Shown: positions 12,001 through 25,115, counted from the first letter of the stretch. The stretch: 64,000 nt of DNA from Coptis chinensis (GCA_015680905.1 CM027381.1:15725501-15789500), one strand, 5' to 3'. Translations and numbers: made by a program. The notes: generated by a model not told the origin, from the letters alone.

Positions 12001-15000
12001 CAACTATTCATATCTTCCTTCCACAGTTGAAGACTAAATTGAAAAAAGTTCAAGAAAAAATACACATATTTGCAACTTATGTTTAAATCCATCACATTTT
12101 GGTGATGACACTTTGTTTGAATTGTTCATAAAGATGGACTTTGCCTATTAACTGTATCAAACTTGTTTCCATTTAGTTTGGCTTGAATGTATTTAAAATG
12201 AGATACAACATAGAAAGAGGAAGAAGAGAAGTAGCCTTCTTCTTTGTCTTGGGGAAAGGTAAGAGAACTAAGGAAGAAGAAGAAAAAACAATGGGAAGAA
12301 AGAGTAAGTGGATGATGGAGGAGGTGAGAGATAGGAAGGAAACGGCTAGTGGGAATAGTTACAACCATTTTCATAGTTACAACCATCTTCTATGACCTAA
12401 AAGGCTACGAAAATAATCTATTAGCATAGTTACAACCATTTTCATAATTATTTATTCGTAAGGAGGTGCTTGTAACTTGTAAGGTCTTGAGGCCAAGAAT
12501 AGTTGTGTAACTAAAGAATAGTAATAAGATTATTTTTAATTAGTTGTGCCCCTGTGTCCTACTTCATATAGGTCTGGTGTCAGACACTCTGTATCCATGT
12601 TGGACAACGACACATGTATCCGTGTGAGTGTGACTTAGGTTGTATATAATGATCCAACGGTCAAAGATAGATCCTAAGATCTATATGTTAAAAAACTATA
12701 GTTTTATAGTTAACTTGAAGTTGGGTTCCAAACTGTACCAAACCGCTTATAGGAGAAAAACAACTGAAAATGCTCAATTTGGTTTGGTCAGTTTGCTCGG
12801 TTTTTCCGTTAGCCGAGATGTAACAGCCAAGAAAGCTCGAAAATGTTCAACATAGCCACGTGTCTTGTCGGATACTGTGTCCAACATTTGGTCACCTTGA
12901 CACTCAAATACTGAGTCAGATTTATTATATGACCTAGTACTTTATGAATCTAGGCACACTGGACATTTAAGGTATTTACCCACGGCGTGTACTTTATATG
13001 GAAATCAGAGGCCTTTCTTCATTCCTACACCCCCACTAAGGGTCAGTTAATGAAATTTAGAGACACTTAGTGGTAGATTGATTACAAGTAATAGACAACT
13101 GGAAATGCTTTTGGGTCCTTTACTATGAGTTGTGAGATATATGGAGTATAGACAATGAAAATTGTCATTTTTTTTTTATGAGCGATCTTGTTATAATTTG
13201 ATTGCACGTAGGCATAGTGGTGGACTTGTGGTTGTGTGTTTTATTTATATATATTGTTTTTTTTTGGTTGCCTTATATATAAGTTGAAGTCTCATAAGAA
13301 AGCGATCAAAATATAATTTTTTCCCCTATGTATCTAGGTTACATGGACACACCATATTTTGAAAAATATTTGTGTCGGATGCGTATCCAAGTGTCTATGT
13401 CGGACACATTTTGTATGTGATTTACCTCAACGTTTGGTATATCGCCGTGTTCGTATCTGTGTTGGACACGGACACACCTATCCGTGTCAATGTAACTTAG
13501 CTATGTATCAATATTACTACATGTTATTTTATTTTCTTGTCCTCAACGTATCCTATTGTAGTTTACAAAATGTTTCGTATTTTTGTGTTGGTATCATCAT
13601 TTCGGACACGACCCTTGTGTCCGTGTCAGTGCTTCTTAGGTGACGGTTGTAGGTGATGGGTGGACGGGAGACAGCACACACGGCAGATTGAAGCCGGTGA
13701 GGAGGTAGGTGGTGCGAGGCCAGGAGAGGGCTACTTTAGTTTCAAATTTCAAATAAGGGTTTGTTCCAGGATGTTTTGTCGAATTGGTGAAGATAAACTG
13801 AATACACCTATTGGTTGCCCAATTGAAATGGCTCATTTAACTGGCATTAGTTCCAAGAGCACATCTAAGATGGCCCTTCTTAAGAACACTAAGGTTGTGG
13901 GGGGGGTGGGTCGAGATTAGGTTATAAGTCCAAATAGAGGCATGCGGTTGTTTGTTGAGGAAGTTAATTTGTAGAAACAACAGAAAGGGTGGAAGGATAA
14001 ATATGTTTACAAGCTTCATGAGAAGAACTGGGGTCAGGTGGATCGACTAGAAGTAGTTTTGGAAGAGGCCAAAGCGACTGAGGACAGGAAGAAAGAATCA
14101 GGAATTATTGGGGAAAGTTGGAGAGCAAGAGAGATGAGGTTGATAAATTGGTTTTATTAAAGAAGATTCAAGAGAATTTCTTTCGAGATGCCTCAACTAG
14201 CATCTCTGGAGTGCCTGATTCACAAAGTCTAGAAGATTGGGTCAATACAAAGGTGATTCTCATTGGGAGAGACCTGGGGGGGTCGAGATTAGGTTATAAG
14301 TCCAAATAGAGGCAGCACAGTAAAGAGGCAGGCGGTTGTTTGTTGAGGAAGTTAATTTGTAGAAACAACAGAAATTGTGGAAGGATAAATATGTTTACAA
14401 GTTTCATAAGAAGAACTGGGGTCAGGTGGATCGACTAGAAGCAGTTTTGGAAGAGGCCAAAGAGACTGAGGACAGGAAGAAAGAATCAGGAATTATTGGG
14501 GAAGGTTGGAGAGCAAGAGGGATGAGGTTGATAAATTGGTTTTATTAAAGAAGATTCAAGAGAATTTCTTTCGAGATGCCTCAACTAGCATCTCTGGAGT
14601 GCCTGATTCACAAAGTCTAGAAAATTGGGTCAATACAAAGGTGATTCTCATTGGGAGAGACACAGGGGGTCGAGATTAGGTTATAAGTCCAAAATAGGCA
14701 AAGATAGTAGTAAAGAGGCAGGCGGTTGTTTGTTAAGGAAGTTAATTTGTAGAAACAACAGAAAGGGTGGAAGGATAAATATGTTTACAAGCTTCATGAG
14801 AAGAACTGGGGTCAGGTGGATCGACTAGAAGCAGTTTTGGAAGAGGCCAAAGAGACTGAGGGCAGGAAGAAAGAATTAGGAATTATTGGAGAAGGTTGGA
14901 GAGCAAGAGGGATGAGGTTGATAAATTGGTTTTATTAAAGAAGATTCAAGAGAATTTCTTTTGAGATGCCTCAACTAGCATCTCTGGAGTGCCTGATTCA

Positions 15001-18000
15001 CAAAGTCTAGAAGATTGGGTCAATACAAAGGTGATTCTCATTGGGAGAGACCTGGGGGGGGGGTCGAGATTAGGTTATAAGTCCAAATAGAGATAGCACA
15101 GTAAAGAGGCAGGCGGTTGTTTGTTGAGGAAGTTAATTTGTAGAAACAACAGAAAGGGTGGAAGGATAAATATGTTTACAAGTTTCATGAGAAGAACTGG
15201 GGTCAGGTGGATCGACTAGAAGCAGTTTTGGAAGAGGCCAAAGAGACTAAGGACAGGAAGAAAGAATCAGGAATTATTGGGGAAGGTTGGAGAGCAAGAG
15301 GGATAAGGTTGATAAATTGGTTTTATTAAAGAAGATTCAAGAGAATTTCTTTCGAGATGCCTCAACTAGCATCTCTGGAGTGCCTGATTCACAAAGTCTA
15401 GAAGATTGGGTCAATACAAAGGTGATTCTCATTGGGAGAGACTTGGGGGTCGAGATTAGGTTATAAGTCCAAATAGAGGCAGCACAGTAAAGAGGCAGGC
15501 GGTTGTTTGTTGAGGAAGTTAATTTGTAGAAACAACAGAAAGGGTGGAAGGATAAATATGTTTACAAGCTTCATGAGAAGAACTGGGGTCAGGTGGATCG
15601 ACTAGAAGCAGTTTTGGAAGAGGCCAAAGAAACTGAGGACAGGAAGAAAGAATCAGGAATTATTGGGGAAGGTTGGAGAGCAAGAGGGATGAGGTTGATA
15701 AATTGGTTTTATTAAAGAAGATTCAAGAGAATTTCTTTCGAGATGCCTCATCTAGCATCTCTGGAGTGCCTGATTCACAAAGTCTAGAAGATTGGGTCAA
15801 TACAAAGGTGATTCTCATTGGGAGAGACCTGGGGGTCTCCATGGGCAATGGTTGCAAAGGTGCAGCCGAAATGCTGCAAGAAATAAATAAGAAAGCAGTA
15901 GAACGGGTGCTTCAACAGAGGCCAGAGTTGGTGGAAAGGGAAAGTTCAGTTTCCAATGTCTTCTAACATTTTGACTTGCAATATGAGGGGGGATCTGGGT
16001 CTAAAGATAAAGCTCGAACATTGCAATGTACATACACAACTTTAGACAAATGGCAGTTGCATTGCAAGAAATTATGAGGGAGAATGTGTGAGAGAGATTC
16101 ATTATACACCTTTGGGGTAGAAAGCCACACTCATGGGCTTGTTTACCCTCATTTGGTAGATCAGGAGGTCAGATTGCGATAGGGGACACTGACAGGCTGA
16201 TTATGGACGATACAGTGCAGGGTGCTTTCACTCTTTCTTTTCTTTTTAAAGGTATGAGCTCTGGTTCCAAGTGGGATTTCTCAAGCATCTATCGGCCGGT
16301 GGTTTGTGCAGATAAAGAACAATTCTGGCCTGAATTAGGTGATGCGGGTACTTTTATGGGAACTCTCTTGGTGCCTAGCCGTCAACTTTAACATAGTCAG
16401 ATACTCGGATGAAAAGAGAGGGGGTTGCAGACTCAATAGAGATACAAAGAAATTTAATGAGTTTATTGACAATTTATGTTTAATGGACTTTACTTCGGAG
16501 GGAGCTCAATTCACTTATTCTAACAATCATTTGAGGCCTTGAATGAGCAGATTGGATCGGTTCTTCGCTTCATCTTCCTGGGTTGAACACTTCGATTATC
16601 ATGCTGAGACAGCTTTGGGATTCCATCTATCAGATCATAGGATGATATTAGTACAGAAATTACAATTTGGGGGTTGTTTGAAGCGTTTTAAATTCGAGCT
16701 CATGTGGTTAGAAAAGCAGGATCTGATTTCATTGATGGAGGAATGGTGGAATCAGCTTTTGGCGAGTGGAAAGCGTGGTTTTGTGTTAAGAAAAAAACTG
16801 CGGTACCTTAAATGTAAGATAGTTGAGTGGAATAAGACTACTTTTGTCCTTTATGATGTTAAAATAAACAATATCAGCGGGTGTTAAAAAAGCTTGAAAC
16901 GAAGGAAGAACATAACTTCAGCTGAAATGGATGTGAAGAATGAAACACTTATGAAATTGGATGATCACCTCAATTTGGAAGAAGATTACTGCTTTAGTAG
17001 AGCCAAGATAAAGTGGGCTAAAGATGGCGAAAGATGTACTAGATTTTTGCACGGAATTGCAATTGCAAGATACCACGGCAATTGTATTTCTAAACTACGA
17101 ATTAGAGGTGAATGGACTAACGACCAGAATATTATTAGAAATTGTGCTGTAAATTTCTACTCCAAACTGTATAAAGAACAAGTTAAAGTGAGACCTACTC
17201 TGGATGGGATTAATTTCAATTCAATTGATGAAGAACTTGCGCAGTGGATAAAGAGAGCTTCGAAGAGGAAGAAATAAAGGCAGCTCTCGAGTCCGGCTGG
17301 AGAAAAATCACCTGGGCCGGACGGTTTCACGATTGTAATCTATAAACGATGCTGTCTTTTATAAAAGGGCACATCAAGGAGATAGTCAAGGAGTTACAAG
17401 ACAATTCTTTCCTGAATCGGCAACATAATAATACCTTTATCACTCAAGTAGCAAAGGGGCTTCTAACTTGGCTGATTTTCGGCTGATCCTTTTGGGAGGG
17501 GTTTATAAGATTGTCAAAAAGCATTGACAATCCGGCTCAAGAAGGCTATTACATGCTGGTGAGTGATTATCAGGGGTCATCAATAGGACGGCAGATTCAA
17601 GACCATGTACTTATTGCTAATGAGCTCATAAATTCACGGACGGTCTGGTATTCCTGGCTTCATGTATATGATCCATTTTACAAGGCTTTGATAATATTAG
17701 TTTGACATTCCTTGATTGCCTTCTTATGCAATACGGTTTCGGTCCTAAATGGAGAAGCTAGATCAAGACGTGCCTTTTGACTACTCATTTTTCGGTAATG
17801 ATCAATGGCACTCCAGTTTGTGTTTTGATTTTTTCCACTAGTTACAAAGGATTAACTCAGGGGGATCCTCTCTCCCCTCAACTTCTTGTGATGGTTGTTG
17901 AAGCTTTAACCAGAATGGTAGTGAAGGCACAAGATAGGGGGTCTTATAAAATAGTGCTCCAATCCCTATTCTGCAATATGCAGATGATATTTTATTGTTT

Positions 18001-21000
18001 CTTGATGCAAGTATTGAACATACTAGAGTATTAAGGATATATTATTCTGGTTCGTAGCGGTCGCTGGTCTTCATCTAAACTTCACAAATAGCCTAATTTA
18101 TGGAGTCGACAGTATCCCAGATTTACTGAACAGTATGCAATTATCTAGGCCTTCCTTTAACTGTTCCTTTTAAATCGAAGACTGTGTAGGTGCCAGTGGT
18201 TTAGAGTTTCAGGAAAAGGCTTGCTATTTGGAAGCGCAAATACCTATCAAAAGGAGGAGTAATCAGTCTCATCAAATCCATTCTCTCAAGTCTACCTATT
18301 TATTCCTGTCACTTTTTACGATTACTGTAAGTGTGGAAAATGAAATTGAAAAGATCGCGAGGGATTTTCCATAGGGGGCCCAAATGATGCACGTTGATAT
18401 CATCTTATCTCTTGGGAGAAATGGTGAATGCCCAAAAAATTAGGGGGCCTGGGTTTTAGGCGCATTAGGGAGGTCAGCATATCTCTCCTTTGCAAATGGA
18501 TTTGGTTTTTTGCTGATCAAGGACTATGGAAGAGGGTAATTAGGATTGATATGGTGTTGAGTTTCTTGGGTGGTATTCTAAGAATGTTATAAGCACTTAC
18601 AGATGTGGACTACAGAACAACATGGAGTTGGCTGCCAACGAAATTAATTATAAAGTTGGTGATGGTTCAAGGGTGTATTTTTGGGAGGACAAATGGTGCT
18701 CAAGTGTTCCTCTCAAACCTTTGTTTCCTATCATTTATGGAATTCGTGCTATAAAATGGGGACTGTCCAGTAACATGTCATCTGGCATGATGGAATTCAG
18801 CCGAGGAATTTCAATTTTTCAAAGGAACTTTTTTGATAGTGAGATACAACAAGCGACTGATTTTTTTGCTTAATTTCCTCGTTAAAGTTTAATGAGGAGC
18901 AAGATAGAAGATTATGGGCTGGCGGTGATCTGCCTTCTACTCTCAATAATATGTACGAGAATCGAGAGTTTTGGACGCGCAACAACTGGAAATTCCAAAC
19001 TTCCCCTTCGCATATAAGAAGGTTTGGAATTCTCATGTACCATCCAAAGTTGGGTTTTCTGTTTGGGCTTTATTATGGGGCAGAATGCTAACTACAGATA
19101 ATCTTGGGGGAATGGGACAAATCATGATCAACCGTTGTTTGATGTGTACTAAAGAGGAAGATTCTACCCAGTATCTGTTTTTTTAGACTGCAAGGTGGCT
19201 AGAAGTATTTGGAATTGGTTCTTGATCTCTTTGCAATGTCAACCTGTTTTTCCTCAAGGGCTAATTGTTCTTATGACTTTTACTCCTCGGGGCACTCTTG
19301 CCAACTGGGTATTTCTTCAGGAACGTTATATTCCATACTAATTCTTTTTTCGATAAACCATATTCCATGCTATTACATGGGTCATTTTGCTTTGAAAGGA
19401 ACAAAGATATTTTTGAAGACAAGTTCAACAGCTCAAGATTGTGGGTCTGACTGGTGAGAGAAGAAATCAGGCCGCTCAAGACCTTCTTAGGTCGATTTTT
19501 GCTGCGGCTACTTCATTCCCAGCTAAGTCCAATTTGAACAAGGATAGTAAAGGTAAGGGTCTTTCCAAGAGGGGAGAGTCTGTTAGTAATAGGTTGCCTA
19601 GGGAGTTACTCAGACTTGCATCATCTGTTAACTATGGTGATGAGGTCGAGGCGGGTAGCAGTAGGAGTGGGAAGATATCGGTTTCCAAATGAATCACAAG
19701 ATTTTGTCTTGGAACGTGAGGGGTTTGGGTAAAAAGAAAGAACTTCTGGGGATCAAAGAGGTGATTAGGAAAGAAAAACCCAGCATTGTTATCCTACAAG
19801 AGACAAAACTCTTATGTTTTTCACATGTTGTTGCAAGGCAGATTTGGGGTATTCAGGAGTTAGGGTGGGTCGAGCTTCCCTCAGTTAGGTCTAGGGGTGG
19901 GGTCTGTGTCCTTTGGGACAATGAGAAAGTAGAGATTATTTACAATATTGTGGGCTCCTTTTGGGTTTCTATTTTGTGCAACTTAGTGGGGGATAATGGG
20001 TCCAGATTGGTGACCGGTGTCTATGGACCACCAAATAATAAACAGATTGATTTTCCGTCTTTTGGTCCTGGCAAATTAGCTTTGGCTAATGTTTTGGGTG
20101 TTGATGTAAGATCCTTAATTATGTAGTTGGAATATAGTCCCAGGACCAATTAATTGACTTCACGAGTTTGTGATTTAGTATCTGTTGATGGCTAGTGCTC
20201 TTGCAAATGTCAGATTAGGTGGCTGTAGGTCCAAGGTTTATCACCTCACCTTTTGTCCGATACTCCAAGTTCTATTTTATGTTACTGTCCAATTGCCTTG
20301 CCTTCTAAAGGAGAATCTATGTTGTCGTGTTTGTGATTGGAGAGAAATAATAAAGATAGAGCTACCTATGGTTGTTATTTGATGATGTTTATAGTGGGAT
20401 GAGGAGGAAAGAAACTATGCAAGGCCGGTTTTACAATGATCAAATGGTGCTCTCTTGTTAGTCCATATGTTACTTGTACATATAGATGTTCAGAGTTTGG
20501 CATATCTCCTGACTCATTTATAAATAGGTATGTATTGTGAAAGCTGAGTTGTTTACACTGGATACAGAAAATTACACAAATTGGAAAGGAAAGAAGAATA
20601 CAAAATAGTTTAATTGGTAAAATGATGTTATTATCTAAATAAAAGCTGTCAAAACCATTTTATAGTCATTATATTCCGTTATCGCACATGCTCTTTAATA
20701 TATATACTGTATGTGTATTTATGTATTTATATACAGTGGCGCTCTTAGAGAGAAACAGGAGAATGTAACTAGGAGAGAGTCTTTAATCTTTGGAAACGTG
20801 GGATGCAGTATTTTACAAATATGACAAGAAATATGTAACTCCTTTGTTTCTTCTAAGTTCGTTTAATGGATGTCTGTCTAAGAGCCTACCAAAAAGTGTG
20901 CTTCTATAATGACTTAATGGTGAATTTTTGGTGGGGATGATCCCCCTACCATGTTGATCACATCCACCAAAAATCAGCTCATTCCGATATCTCTAACCTA

Positions 21001-22290
21001 GTCAAATGTGTTAAAAAAACTGAAAAAATATAGACCGTTGACAAAAATCACAAATTTAAACACAAGTTGACAAGGATACATATATTGAAATGAGCTGATA
21101 TATATGTTTGCAGTTCTCTTGCGTTAGTTAGTGATCCATTCCCGTATTTTTTGTTTTTGTTACTTTTACATACAAGTTTTCTTAGGTTTTAAGAATGTTT
21201 GAGAGATGAATTACGTTGAGTTTATCTTCTATTTGTTTCTTTGTTATACTTGGTATTGGATTATTTGTGCTTTCATTTATTTCTTTTAACTGATAACACT
21301 TTTTTTTCCCATTTTAACCCGGTGAGGAGACCATATTACTACGTTGATTGAGTTTGATTTATTTTTTTCGTGGTTTTGTAGAGGGGTCAAGCAGTCGTGC
21401 ATCTGACAAGGACTATCAGGGGTTGACTGTAGAGAAGCTGCGTGCAGTTCTCAAGGAGAGAGGTCTTCCAACCAAAGGAAAGAAGGTAAATTTCCATGCT
21501 TTGTATGTGTCCTGGCACTTTGGAAGAGAATATGTGCTCAAGTAAATTGCAAGGTTGACTATGTAACAAAGACAAAAATTTGTTCAGTGTCAGAAATGGC
21601 TACAAAGATATTTGGATCTTTGCAAACCTGATATGTATACCCAATATACCCAATCAACTAATAACATATTTCAAGAATGACTGATGTAAAATTCCAGTAA
21701 CATGAATTGTATTCTTTACTCGTAAAGTCGTAGAAATGCTCCAACAGCATCATTCGATCATAATAAAAACCTACTGGAAATGCTAATTCCATATATATCA
21801 TGTAATAAATTGGAATATTAATTTTACTTGGTTAAGATAAAGGCATGGCCAGGGATGTGAGTTATATACTGGTAAGAAACTTTCGACAGGAAGTGTGGCA
21901 AGACAGCTTGTGGATAAATTGATATGTGCTGACAGTAATAAACATTTTAGCACTGAGTCATATTTCAGTGAGGGAAAAAATAAAGAGGAATTGTATAGTT
22001 GGAAAATAGGAATCTGACTTGTGGGCTTGAACATTACACAATCAGTCTACCATGGTTGGTAGAATTGGTTTTTCTTTATGGTTTGGCTATTTAGTGGCCT
22101 TTTCTAGGTCCTTCAGAGTTTAGATTGTATTTTCCTGATTTTACATTTTATGTTCACATAACAGCTGCATCATTCCATCTTACCCATTTTTTGTCGAATT
22201 ATATGGTGAGTGATTACTGATACAATGGTACACGTGCAGGATGAACTGATTGCGCGTCTTAGAGGTGACAAGGTAGATAGTGAAGCATAG
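9045..22290 (+). CDS. SAP-domain protein, six exons (169 aa)
   Basis: Exons join in frame: 9045-9143, 9314-9359, 10766-10895, 11202-11281, 21382-21485, 22240-22290. All introns start GT and end AG, and total coding length is 510 nt including TAG. The N-terminus is a Gly/Ser-rich tail ([19 protein letters not shown]), then [20 protein letters not shown], a Lys/Arg-rich middle, and a C-terminal SAP motif at about residues 131-161 ([20 protein letters not shown], then ELIARLRG). SAP motifs are ~35-residue helix-turn-helix units that bind DNA or chromatin, so a nuclear role is likely; the precise function is unknown. The size and layout resemble a small conserved plant SAP-domain protein family of about 160 aa. 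Intron 4 (11282-21381) is 10.1 kb and packed with LINE sequence in the same orientation. All splice junctions and the frame are intact, so the gene may still be expressed if that intron is removed. Confidence 0.88.
9550..9666 (-). mobile_element. MITE-like palindromic repeat in SAP intron 2
   Basis: It is bounded by CTAAGTTACATTGACAC and GTGTCCATGTAACATAG, which are inverted versions of each other. Its inner sequence (TATCCGACACGGATT, TTTTTCAAAAAATATGG) is the reverse complement of parts of the element at 13334-13500. It is a short non-coding element; the superfamily is not determined. Confidence 0.7.
10384..10402. repeat. (CA)n microsatellite in SAP intron 2
   Basis: An uninterrupted CA run of about nine units. 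A related imperfect TG-rich run lies at 11402-11436 in intron 4. Confidence 0.9.
12355..12446. repeat. Triplicated ATAGTTACAACCATTTTCAT motif in intron 4
   Basis: Near-identical copies begin at 12355, 12373 and 12426. The surrounding 12100-13330 intron sequence holds no supported gene, and the small ORFs there are short and do not resemble proteins I know. Confidence 0.75.
13334..13500 (+). mobile_element. MITE-like repeat with inverted ends, SAP intron 4
   Basis: CTAGGTTACATGGACACACC at the left pairs with GTGTCAATGTAACTTAG at the right. The inside is rich in GTGTCGGA/TCCGTGTC words. The 9550-9666 element is a shorter relative in opposite orientation, and decayed pieces with the same words lie around 12570-12920 and 13595-13640. 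Confidence 0.75.
13700..19440 (+). mobile_element. Decayed LINE (non-LTR retrotransposon) in SAP intron 4
   Basis: The ORF1-like part (13740-15966) contains the expanded tandem array and ends in an ORF at 15673-15966. The ORF2-like part follows, broken by many stops. Endonuclease-like segments lie at 16260-16650 ([41 protein letters not shown]). Downstream are a typical linker region at 16900-17280, reverse-transcriptase segments at 17777-18034 ([21 protein letters not shown]), and a C-terminal zinc-binding-like segment at 18971-19186 ([29 protein letters not shown]). Orientation is the same as the host gene. Frameshifts and stops throughout mean it is dead. I could not define the 5' boundary or a target-site duplication. 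Confidence 0.85.
13910..15835 (+). repeat. Five tandem copies of a ~387 bp LINE-derived unit
   Basis: GTCGAGATTAGGTTATAAGTCC recurs at 13910, 14282, 14669, 15063 and 15449, giving spacings of 372, 387, 394 and 386 bp, and the last unit ends near 15835. Units are nearly identical. Each holds a segment encoding [17 protein letters not shown] and [20 protein letters not shown], with the frame broken in the inner copies. Unit junctions fall in a G run of varying length (about 5 to 10 G). The first unit lacks about 15 bp present in the others. This looks like local expansion of LINE ORF1 sequence, not separate insertions. Confidence 0.92.
19441..20390 (+). mobile_element. Second, truncated LINE: ORF1 end and ORF2 endonuclease start
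   Basis: An ORF at 19441-19692 (C-terminal ORF1-like, basic) is followed by 19689-20126, which begins [20 protein letters not shown] and includes [12 protein letters not shown] and GGVCVLWDN. These are hallmark motifs of the apurinic-like endonuclease at the start of plant LINE ORF2 (WN.RGL, QETK). The reading stops at 20126 and the homology fades by about 20390, so RT and the 3' end are absent. It lies head-to-tail after the first LINE with no clear boundary. From 20390 to 21381 the intron holds nothing I can identify. Confidence 0.8.
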
Positions 22291-23579
22291 TTCCAAGGGG
22301 AAGAAATCAGCCCCGTAATTGTCTGTATACATCCAACTCCTGAGAAGTTCCCATTGGATCAAATTTTGAGATAGTGAAGGGATTGAAAACCTTTCATTTT
22401 GGTAGACTGCTGATGTAATCAAATTTTGAGGAAAGAAGTGGGGAAGAAAAATATGGGCTTCAAGTCCTGCATCTGTATGACATGTATTTCACATTTGTAC
22501 AATGTAGATTTCTCGTCTGTCTCGTTTCTTCCCAATGTTGTGTTGGAATTTGAAAGAGAGAAAATAAAGGAAAATTGCAGAAGTTAGGTTAGCCATGTGA
22601 TAGAGGGATAGACTGCTAGGTCCGTAGTCCATATGACTCCCACAAGTATACGTTAGCTACGTATTTATGTATCGAAGACATTTAGCTCGGGGGCCCTCCA
22701 TATAACAGTGGAGGGCTAGCCAGAGATGTCTGCCAGATGTCTAATCCCAAAGTTGTGCCGTGGCTGACAAGTTACTCACGTGATGTGCTGAGAGATCAAC
22801 CTTTTTCATGTAGATGTAATCGGCTACATGGTTGAGAGACTTCATTGCTCCATCAACCACCTGCACATCGTGATCCATTGCATCTCTACACTATATGATA
22901 GCCGGATCTTTAGGAGGAAAATTTCTCAACCAAACTGTGTATTTATAATCTCTTTATTTTATGATTTTAGAACCACCTCCTTTAATTATTCTAATCAGCT
23001 CCCTCGTTTTTAAACAATTTACCAAAAACTCTCTTATTTTATTGAAATTAGAATTAGCTTCATATTATTTAAAATAATTTAGAAAACCTCATTCACGTCA
23101 CTCAAATTATTTTTAATCCCTCCTAATGTTTTTATATTATTTTTTAGATTATAACTAGAATTCAAAAAATCATACTATCATAGAGATGTTAGAGCCAGAG
23201 GTTTAAAGATTTGAAAAAACACCGATGCGTAGCACGGTTTGCATACTCGTATACAAGTTTTAAAAGGCACGCACCACAGATGTCGAGCCCGATTCCTCCG
23301 CCAAGTTGTACCAACTCTTTAGCTACTACAATACCACCCAACAGTCGGGCTTCCTAGCTTGTTGTTACCTTGTTGGCTGCAGGCCGTTGAATAGAGCTCC
23401 CAAAACCTGCCCTCTGCTATTTTTGTATATACTACCCCACAGTCTAGTCTGGACCTGAGCCGTCAATAATGCTCACTTTAATAAAGTTCGTGGAAGGCGG
23501 AACCTATCTCTCTCTCTCTTACAGTTGTCATTTCAAGCTTTTGAGGTGTCTTGGTTGGTTCACTGGGTTGCTTAACATC

Positions 23580-23594
23580 TGGTATAAGAGCCAA
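23580..23594 (+). other. Primer-binding-site-like motif after a probable LTR end
   Basis: TGGTATAAGAGCCAA differs by one base from TGGTATCAGAGCC, the usual initiator-tRNA-Met primer site of plant LTR retrotransposons. It follows a possible LTR terminus (...CTTAACA) by two bases, and an AATAAAG polyadenylation-like signal lies upstream near 23480. No matching second LTR and no gag-like ORF were found downstream, so this is at most a truncated 5' end. Confidence 0.45.
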
Positions 23595-25115
23595 TCCCAA
23601 GCCCCAAGGTCCAAGGTTCTAGAATGGGCGATGTAGAGGCTAGACTGAAATGCCTTGGTATATGTATAAGCATGGTGCTAACACATTGAGCATTGATACT
23701 TTGATAGGTAACCGGAGCTTCCAAAGAGGAGTGAATAGCTGGGTGAGGAGTCCTGGGTGAGTGTCATTAGAGTAGTTCGACGAGGGTGTTGACACTTTTG
23801 AAGCTGTGTCGATTTCTGCTTCTATGACAGCTTGGGATGTATTTAATATTTTGAGACTTTAGGGTTTGGTATGTAAAGATCCAAACCCCTATAAATCTAC
23901 GATTGTTAAAAAGATGCTCAAAGAAACGTTAATGAAAAATAAACGCATTAGCCCCATTTGTTCTTATATTCTCATCACATGATTTCATTTAGGAATTTCT
24001 TTTGTCTTCTTTTAACATATTAACTACTAGCAACTTATCTATTTTTTTGCATAGCAAAATCAAAAGAAAAAAAAAAAAAAGATTGATCATTTTGGCATTT
24101 TTACTTCAATTTATATATACACATTATGTTTTTTTTATATTTCTATTTTGCTAGCTAAACAGGAAAATATTACCAGAAAGAATGGAAAAGTACAAGAGTA
24201 CATGGTCTAACTATACATAATGATCAAGCAATACCAACATAGGAATTGCATCTTCCATCTAAGCTAGATATGATCCGTCATTCTTTGCAGTTTGGACCAC
24301 GCACAAACACATGGCCCTTACCATGATTTTGTCGCTTGGACTTACCATTGTTTTGGATGTTGTCGTTTGCAGGAATCCTTTTTGATTAACCTTGGCCTGT
24401 AAACTCTTTCTGATCATTATTGACAGTGCATGATTGCCATCTCTAAAGACCGTTCTTTATTCTGTGTCGCAAAAGAAATGAGTAATCTCCTTTACATGCT
24501 CATCCAATTCATTAGGAGATCGACCTAGTTTAGTCATGTACACACCAACACTATTTCAAAGGTTCAGTCATTACATTGTCACTCTTGCTCAAACATTCAA
24601 CAATGCAATAATTTTGGTCATGCATCCCTTCGGGTGAGTTGTGACAATCGATAGCAAGCCATGGTTTCCTCTGTTTTACTTGAGAGTTACTCTCCTTTGC
24701 ACAATTGCACCTAAGCTATAATAGGCTGGTTTGCTTCCTAGCCCTCGGAGTTCATGGTGGTGGAGCCATTATCCAGTTCCACTCTAACAGTGGATAAGAT
24801 ATATAGCATATCTAGTTAGCTGATTTAGGTTTTTTTTTTGCCTCACTAGTACGTGAAACAATTGTACAAATATGTTTACTATTGCTTTGAGTGTTGCGAA
24901 GGGGAAATTGCCTTCACATTGGCATTGTTGAATCCTTTGAGAGTCTTCAATATTTCCATCATCATGCTCCTTTTCCTTAACTATCTAAAAGGATTGCTTC
25001 CTCTGCCATTTTCTTTCAGCTGCCCCCCACTCGGCCTTCAATGTTTGTACTATGATGTTGGTTTACAATGGCCATCGCAATATAGCATGGCCAAAAATCT
25101 TGCATTCGGCAAATT

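Noticed and set aside
12183..12395. Glu/Lys-rich ORF in SAP intron 4 as an extra exon or gene
   Set aside because: Low-complexity purine-rich sequence without splice sites fitting the gene's frame.
23580..23594. A complete LTR retrotransposon starting at the tRNA-Met-like primer site
   Set aside because: No second LTR or gag/pol ORF could be found; kept only as a low-confidence motif.
24160..24760. Possible antisense copia gag remnant
   Set aside because: A few Lys/Arg-rich words on - but no zinc knuckle or capsid pattern I could trust.
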